A DNA stretch of 64,000 nt from Pinus tabuliformis (taxonomy: Eukaryota; Streptophyta; Pinopsida; Pinales; Pinaceae), in assembly GCA_031772625.1 (NCBI GenBank), contig CM062805.1, positions 515,572,102-515,636,101 of the forward strand. The letters are read 5' to 3'. A model generated the notes under the pieces. The model made no database searches, was not told where the DNA came from, and saw nothing but the letters and a program-made list of their open reading frames with translations. Of the stretch, positions 57,506 through 64,000 are shown one piece after another (position 1 is the stretch's first letter; each line of letters begins with the position of its first letter). Position numbers and translations under genes: made by a program.

Positions 57506-58918
57506 CTAAGTCACCGGATTCGCCGTATTTAATCCATAAAATTCGAAATTCGCCGTATTTCAAGCTCAAACGAATATGTTCGTTCCAGTTCGCCGTATTT
57601 CATGCCGTATTCGAATTTCATGCCGTATTCGAATTTTTGTCGATTAAATTCGCCACTAAAATCGTTTAGATGCGTTGGAATTCGCCGGCAGCGGATTAAA
57701 ATTCGTTTTTTTTCGCGCCCGCGGGTATGAGTGTTGCTGTAGCCTGTTTTAGGTTTCTTTGGTTTGGTTGTTTATGTTTTCATTGCCGCCGCAGACGCCA
57801 TAGACTACAGACTACAGTCTACAAATATAAATATAGGTTATTTGCAATGCAAAAAGACTGGTACAGAAATACTGACAGTGGCTGGTTTTAAATTGGGATT
57901 GAACGAAGATTTCTATTTAAGACGTTTCGTTGTTCTCTGTCACAAAATAAGACGAGAAGATGAAGTGATGGTGACAGAGATTGAGTAAGGTTTGTATATA
58001 ATGATGATTTGGAACTGTAACGTCTATTTTCATATAAACCAAGTGTCCCCTTCATCAAAGTTTAGATCTGAATAGAGTTACCATTGGGATTTTTTCTGGC
58101 TATATTTCTTTTTATGATTTCTTTTAAAAATGTTTTTCTTTAAGAATTAGAATTAATTTATATAATTTAAAAATAATAAAGTTTTTGAAAGAATTAAATT
58201 ACGTTTTAAAAATACAAAATAAATAATAGAAAATATATAATATATTTTTTAAGTTTAATTAATGAAACATATATATATGTTTCTCGATATATAAGCACTT
58301 GCCAACATATTTTTTGTTAATTGAAATATTACCCACACACAAAAAATAAAAGATAAAATATCTAATTATATAATATTAATCTCTAAATAAATTTTGATTA
58401 ATATCATTAAAATATTATATATCAAAAATTTCAAAGAATAAATAATTGATGTTAGTCCATGTTAAAACTTAATAGGATATTATCTATCTGAATAGTTTGA
58501 TAGTTTAAAGGGAAATAGGAACTTTTATATCAAAATTAGAATTGTAGTGACTTGTAATATTTTAATGATAATATCTTTAATTAATATTTATTTTTCTTCT
58601 AGAAGGTTGAAAAATAATTATTATACTTAATTCAATTATATGAAGATTATAATTCAATTATAATGGTTCCCTCCTGGTCAAATTTATGGGTATTCCATAG
58701 CTGAATATGAAGTATATTTCAGTTAATATAATTTCTAACAATAAAATAGTCTTTATAAGTGTATAAATCTGCCCTCTATCTTTAATATACATTTTTTTTT
58801 TCGAATTTCTATATGTCGAATTTAATGTCGAATTTTATCGACAAAATTTGAGTTGCCGAACTTTATTCGAATTTCAAGGTCCTCGAATTCGAACTCGAAC
58901 TCGAACCTGGTGACTTAG
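57506..58918. mobile_element. Non-autonomous inverted-repeat (MITE-like) element, 1.4 kb
   Basis: Terminal inverted repeats of 17 bp with two mismatches (left CTAAGTCACCGGATTCG; right, reverse-complemented, CTAAGTCACCAGGTTCG). Both ends carry many TTCGAA/GAATTCG motifs (57520-57705 and 58800-58905). The middle is very AT-rich and codes for nothing credible. TA dinucleotides sit at equivalent places in both ends (57507-57508, 58916-58917), which would suit a Tc1/mariner-type duplication, but an 8-bp hAT-type duplication is not seen. Superfamily left open. Confidence 0.65.
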
Positions 58919-59186
58919 TCCCAAAGTGGAAATGGGAAGTGGTAGCCATTGATTATATTACTAAGTTTCCTAGGATAGCAAGGCAACATGATTCAATAAT
59001 GGTGGTAGTGGATAAATTGACAAAGGTTGCCCATTTTGTTCTATTGAAGCTAAGTCATAGCACAACTAATATTGCAAAAATATATAAGAAAGAAATTACT
59101 AGGTTGCATGGAATACCTAAGGAAATTGTTTTAGATAGGGATCCAAAGTTTACTTCAAACAATTGGAGGGAGTAGGATTTGGTACA
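58919..59186 (+). pseudogene. Ty3/gypsy integrase core fragment
   Basis: From about 58921 an open frame reads through the integrase core of a Ty3-type polymerase: W-K-W-E-V-V-A-I-D-Y-I with the first catalytic Asp, then VVVDKLTKVAHF, and ends with LDRDPKFTSNNW near the second Asp. It is cut on the left by the inverted-repeat element and on the right by the LTR starting at 59187. The third catalytic residue is missing. Confidence 0.85.
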
Positions 59187-62100
59187 TGTTGACCACTACG
59201 TGTCAACTACCCATAGCAGTACACCCCATTTTCTTCGCAAAAAGGGATAGCGCTTGATCGACATGTCCGTGCCATTCGACAGTCATCGTCGACTTGATCA
59301 GATTATGTTGTAGACCCAGTCTGCATGTGTGAATTGTAAATAATCTTAGCAGATATGAGTCATGTGTGTAAATTTCCTAGGTGGACCTAATTTCCTAGTG
59401 ATAATCTACGTTCCGGAAGGTTTTTTGTCTCACCGATCTATAATCGGCAGAGTTTTCCTTCAGCCTAACCCCAAAGCCGGAATGGATTTTGTCATTAGAA
59501 TCTTAGGAGAATCCTAGTGTGTTAATCTGCTAGATTATAGTTGTGTCGCAGAATTGGGTGGTTTATGAGGGTCTATGTCAAATGGGTTCTCCCCCTTGAA
59601 ATGTAAATTTGTAAAAGTCATGATGTAAAATGTCTTGAGGGTTAGAAAATGTTTTAATCCCCTCATAAGTCCCAAGTCCTAGGTCCTAGGTGATTTTTCC
59701 AAAGGCTAAGTTCGAGGATCCATTTAAAAATAAATTAAAAATTAAAATTGAAAAATTGAAAAAAAATAAATAAATAAAAATAAAATAAATAAATAATAAA
59801 ATAAAATAAAAACTTAAAAAATAATAAAATAATATTTTTGAGTAAATAAATGCAGAATTTCAATTTTTAATGCATTAAAAAATTCGACGGATGAGATTAA
59901 GAGATGCATTGATCCTCATCGACAGTCGAGATCATTTTGATGTGGATCACTCGAACTAGCTGTTGGGAATTTTTCCTTTAAATAGGGTGCTAGGGGTCAT
60001 TTGAGATCAAATTAGATCTGAGAGTCTGGTGCTGAAGAAGCTCTCTTGTAAATTTTTTCTGGTGCAATAAAGAAAGACTTTGGTGTTAAAAATCTTGCTG
60101 GTGTTAATCTTCTGAAAATGTTGTAAGATTGTTTTATTTTTCTGCATAATTTTATTTTCAGCCATTGATGATAGCTTAATGAAGATTGATCTAGGCACAG
60201 GTATCTTGTCTGATCTTTGGGGTTTGAATGATAGTTTAGATTCTGAAATATAGTGGCAGGTATCTCCATTTGATCGGGGTTTCACTATTGTTTTCTCCTT
60301 CTATGTTGATGGTTGATTTTAAGCTGTGCAGGAAACCTTAGTTTTGAGTTTACCGGGCGTTAGGGGAAGTTCTCGGCTGAACCAGCCAACTCCCGGATTG
60401 TGTTTTCTGCAAGAGCCCAGCCAGTTTTAATCCTGGGCTTATCATCTGAAAATTTTTATGAATGCATGCAGGGTTTTCTTTAGTATCTCACATTAAGTTT
60501 AAAATTCTGAAAATATTACCATGGATTATTGACAAATCTGGCTGCTTAGAGTCTTAGATCTGTAAATATTGTAAATTCATAGCTGGTTTGTAGGGTTTTA
60601 TTTTTAATCCTTGCATATATTTTCTGGTTTTTTTTTTTTGTTTTCCATTTGCAGGTTGCAGGTCTGAGAAGAAATCTAGTTTTTGCAGGGTCTCTGTTTT
60701 GGCTGTCCAAGGGTTTTAATTCTGTTCTGGAAATCTTTTGAGAGGGTTTCATGTACAGAACTAAAGATAAGTGCCTCAACTTCAGCATTTTTCCATCATT
60801 GCGGAACAAGCTTCAAACCTGCGTCCATTCTCATTCCTGGCTGCCAAAAACATCAAAGTCCCATCCCACAGAGGCTGCCATAACCCCTGCGTGCTGGATC
60901 CTCACTGCGTCCAGCGCTGTCAAGCAAACCCGTCATCCTGCTCTTCCTACCCATCATTCTGCCGCTGTCAAACATCATTACACCTGCAAACAACAGTGAA
61001 AACAAGCGTGGATTTTCTGAAGATGCCCATCCAGACTCCTGCGTGTTCCATTCTTACCCTCAGCCACGCATCACCTGCTCCCAAACGCTCCACGCTGCCA
61101 TTGAACCGTCGGTCCTCCCTCAGCAAACCCACGCTGTCCAAAATTGGTAACCTCTGCCTACACGCTGGCTGTTTCTCTTCTCTCTACGCTGTCCATATCC
61201 CTGCCGTCTTGGAGCCTCCCTGTGTATTTTCCTCTCGTCCAAGCCTGCATACTGCCTTACAGCGCTATTCTCTCTCCGCTGTGGCTCTTCGCATCTCCCT
61301 CAGCTACCTACGGATCCTGCAAACCCCTGCATGCTTCGTGGAACAAGCTTCATCGTCCCATCTGCTCCGCTCTCAACCGCCGTCATTCGCAAACCTGCAC
61401 AGCAAACACCAAACAAACATTCGATTTTATTTTTCTATACATGTTTAAGGTTAGCGTAGATGTGTAGTTTTGTTATTGTACGTTGGTTTAAGTTTTAATT
61501 CAAGTTAGATTTTTATTTGATCTGATTGTTATTTAGATTGGATTTAGATTTTATAATTTTTCATTAGGTGTTAGTTGTTATTCGTTTCTTTTAGTTTTGG
61601 GTTTTGGATTTGAGTTTTTATTTTTATTTTTTAGATTTGTTTAAATTTAGTTTTGTTTAAATTTTGACCTTAAAAAAGGAATATAAAAAAATATATATAT
61701 GATAATAAAAACAAAAATAAAAAGTCCCTTTTAGTTTTTTTTTTTTCTTTTAGGGCTTTAGTTTAAATTAGATTTCAATTTAGTTTTTTTTTTTTTGGTA
61801 AAGGAATTTTATTTTTTGGTTTATAGTTAGATGTAATTTAGTTGTAATTGATTTTTATTCCAGTTTCAAATTTAGAATTAAAAAAAATAAAATAAATAAA
61901 AATAAATAAATAAATAAAAATTAGTTAGAGCTTTAGACTTTAATTTAGATTTGATTTTTTTTAGTTTTAGATTAGATTAAATTAGATTTTATTTTTTATT
62001 TTTTAGTTTTGTTTCATTTTGAGTTTAAAGTTTTAAAAATCATAAAAAATAAAATAAATAAATAAAATTAAAATTAAAAAATTAAAAAAAAAAAAATTAA

Positions 62101-62400
62101 AATTAAAATTTTAAAATCATAAAAAATATAAAATACAAAAAGTCCCTTTAGTTAGGGTTTTGGTTCTACTTTTTCTTTTTCTTTTTTTAGGAATAAGCTT
62201 AGTTTTAGTTTAGATTTAAATTTTAAGTTTTTCTTTTAAATATAACAATAAAAAATTCATAAAAATTATAAAACTTTAAAAAAGCATAAAGAAATTGTTT
62301 TCATTTAATCTAGTTTAGATTTAATATCATTTAGATTTTTTTTTATTTAAAAAGTTTCATTTAGTTTCAAAATTTTGTTTTATCTGAAAAAAAATTTCCC
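59187..62400 (+). mobile_element. Third copy of the 3.4 kb LTR (truncated)
   Basis: Starts TGTTGACCACTACGTGTCAA like the LTR at 6754. It follows it through the TTTAAATAGGG promoter-like motif (59977), the AATAAAG (60067) and the CAACTCCCGGATTGTG phrase (60390). A C-rich stretch (60770-61440) and long T-rich and A-rich tracts follow. More diverged than the other two LTRs from each other. The C-rich stretch is about 620 bp here versus about 250 bp in the others; its 225-codon frame (60771-61448) is Cys/Ser/Leu/Pro-rich without a domain and is not called. The LTR end is missing; a LINE sequence takes over near 62400. Confidence 0.75.
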
Positions 62401-62409
62401 GTAGAAAAA

Positions 62410-62593
62410 AGTCGTAATTTTATTCATATTGATAAAATTACATTTTGTAGATGCCAAGAGGCATATGCAGATGGTTGTTCCTATAATGACAGGCAGCAAA
62501 CAGAGAAATAACACAAATTAGCAAATGACAGTTCCTGTAATGACAGGAACCAACAGAGATAAAATAACAGAGAAATAATATGTTCCAGCAAGC
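62410..62593 (-). other. 3' noncoding end next to the LINE ORF1
   Basis: On the minus strand, after the ORF1 stop, there are only about 190 bp. They include a diverged ~54-bp tandem duplication (units with TTCCTGTCATTACAGGAAC and TGCCTGTCATTATAGG) and an AATAAAATTA-type LINE tail near 62420. There is no ORF2 (endonuclease, reverse transcriptase). Confidence 0.5.
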
Positions 62594-63931
62594 CTAAACT
62601 TTTCTTCCCTTCTTCTTCTCCACCCAACGCCATCCTCCAGAATCAGGTGTGGGTGTAATAATAGCTAGCTGGTTTTCCATTGGGATCAATTGAAGTTCTT
62701 TGTCTGATTCCGGGCCCTCAGAGCCATGGGTTCGTTTGATGCCACTTACTTCCATTTGTAACTCTTGATGCAGATCTGAAATGTGCGGCCCCATATGAGT
62801 AGTTGGGGCATTCACTTCCTGAGTTTGTTTCTGTCTCATTTGAGAGTCTGGTTCTGTCTGGTTCTCTGTGGGCTCCACATTTATGTCCTCTTCTTCCAAT
62901 GGGTCGGTGTGCTGCCAGCCTTTGGGCTTTTTTTGTTGTTTCTTGGTTCTCCTGGGGTCCTTTCGAGCAAATGGGCAGTCATATTGAAGGTGCCCTGTTT
63001 GCATGCAGCTCCTGCACCGGAATGTTGTGTTCTCGTAGTCAAGTTGTTGTATCCATTGAGTATTGTTGAAGTTCAGCGTGATGTGGTCAGGTAGCCCTTG
63101 ACTCAAGTCCACTTCTACACATATTCTGGCAAATGTAAATATTCCCCTGATAGCTCTGTCTTCATCCATTTTTAGGAATTTCCCTAGGGAATTCCCAATG
63201 GCTATTAACACTTTTTGATGCCAAAAGTGTAGTGGGAGCCCATGTAGCCTTACCCATACAGGCATTGTTGAGACTATCATTGTATTAGCGTCGAAATCAG
63301 AGAACCAGGGGGTGGTGAAGAGGCCAGCACTGCCCCAGAACCAAGGCCCCTGATTGATAATGCTGTCTCTTTCTTGTTCTGTGTTAAATCTAACTATGAA
63401 AAACCCCTTGGGGCATAGGTAAATTTCACAGTTAGGTGTCCATGTTGAGAAGATCCATTGGTGCAGGGCATCTGATTTTGGCCAGAAACCGTTAAATCTA
63501 CAAATAACTGCATTATTAGATAAATCGGTGTGTAGGCTAGTTACCTCTGGCATAGATACTTGTAGAGTTGGTGATTCTGGCTTTTGTTCAACAATGTAGG
63601 GTCCTGGTAACTCTGATGGTGGTGCTGCTTTATTTTTCATTTTTTCCTTCCCTTTTACTGCATCCCGAAAGGAACCTGTATTTTTAGAGCTGGTTCCAGA
63701 GCTTCCGCCACGCAGTCGGAGAGTTAGGATAATGGTTGAATCTTTGGCAATGCCATAGTGCTGGAGGGTTTTGTTGTCCTGCATACTGTACCCTGAGTAT
63801 ATGAGGTTTTGTAGTCATGCTGGGGTTCCAAGGCGACCCTGTATTTCCTTTTTTAGCGCATGGATGCTCATTGCCTTGCTGAGCCGCATGCAGAAGTGTT
63901 TGCCCTCAATCAATTTGATGAAAATCTGGAC
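62594..63931 (-). pseudogene. LINE-type ORF1: ubiquitin-like domain + DUF4283 + zinc knuckle
   Basis: RNA-binding ORF1 of a plant L1-type LINE. The frame open from Met 63784 to 62594 begins in mid-domain. Read upstream in the same frame to 63931, it aligns without gaps to all 76 ubiquitin positions: a VQIFIK-type start, Lys at positions equivalent to 6, 11, 27 and 63, Ile at 44, Tyr at the position of Lys48, and a terminal LRLRGG. One in-frame TGA (63817-63815, ubiquitin position 39) breaks it. After Gly-Gly come a Ser/Lys-rich linker, a DUF4283 domain (about residues 75-235 from Met 63784; FFIVRFNTEQERD, PVWVRLHGLPLHFW), and a knuckle CRSCMQTGHLQYDC. The charged tail ends WRWVEKKKGRKV. The Gly-Gly junction would be a natural site for deubiquitinases. 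Upstream of 63931 the frame stays open to the window end, with RTDADLVQ/RRDADLVQ repeated twice. Confidence 0.85.
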
Positions 63932-64000
63932 CAGATCTGCATCCGTGCGGATTAGGTCGGTCTTGTGGAGCCCTTGCTGAACCAGATCTGCGTCCCTGCG

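Noticed and set aside
57506..58918. Assignment of the inverted-repeat element to Tc1/mariner
   Set aside because: TA occurs at both ends but the first copy at 56977 is preceded by TT, and no transposase is present; left unclassified.
60771..61448. 225-codon open frame
   Set aside because: Lies in the C-rich block of a retrotransposon LTR, has no recognisable domain, and the other two LTR copies do not keep the same frame or length.
62410..62593. Target-site duplication for the LINE end
   Set aside because: The right end is outside the window and the left junction with the LTR has no clear A tract, so no duplication can be shown.
1..64000. Host genes, tRNA or rRNA genes, CRISPR
   Set aside because: No conserved host protein, no tRNA cloverleaf beyond the SINE heads, no rRNA phrases, no regularly spaced direct repeats of CRISPR type.

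Overview
This is a piece of a large, AT-rich plant nuclear genome made almost entirely of nested transposable elements. I recognise no host gene, rRNA, tRNA or CRISPR array. Very long LTRs, spliced plant-type hAT transposases, plant LINE ORF1 and RNase H domains, tRNA-derived SINEs and an endogenous caulimovirid all point to a vascular plant. A gymnosperm or another large-genome lineage is my guess, but the sequence does not identify the species.

Layout. (1) 279-20023 is one degraded ~3.2 kb solo LTR of an unnamed family, here called R1 (copy C). It was split by a gag-only Ty3-type element with 3.4 kb LTRs (1109-10135), by a second R1 solo LTR in reverse orientation (copy B, 10628-14427, itself holding a SINE and a tandem duplication), and by a nearly intact hAT transposon (16111-19853) with a perfect 8-bp target duplication. 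(2) 20024-24250 holds a copia LTR relic with primer site, a second SINE, a reversed copia LTR and the C-terminal end of a LINE ORF2 with RNase H. The LINE is interrupted by a gag-only copia element on the minus strand (24254-29951). (3) 30850-31475 and 44540-44830 are the reverse transcriptase and RNase H parts of one endogenous caulimovirid copy, separated by R1 copy A (31476-44539). Copy A in turn holds a decayed full-length Ty1-copia element (31503-39481) and an unrelated 1.7 kb solo LTR (42232-43955). (4) 47300-55750 holds a copia gag relic and a decayed hAT relative, split by a third gag-only LTR element (51036-55123). (5) 56490-64000 holds an R1 fragment (D), two copies of an inverted-repeat element rich in TTCGAA, a gypsy integrase fragment, a third copy of the gag-only element's LTR, and a minus-strand LINE-type ORF1 preceded by an almost complete ubiquitin-like domain.

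How the parts work together. Most boundaries are fixed by three independent signs: TG...CA ends, short target-site duplications, and primer sites or polypurine tracts at the right places. That allows a relative insertion order to be read. The most unusual points are three separate gag-only LTR elements in 64 kb (one Gag is coiled-coil and shows no zinc knuckle), three target-duplication-bounded solo LTRs of R1 with no internal region in view, the ubiquitin-like/DUF4283/zinc-knuckle fusion, and a dense array of WRKY-type W-box motifs in the copia LTRs. Most premature stops are TAG or TGA in contexts that fit decay of methylated cytosines.
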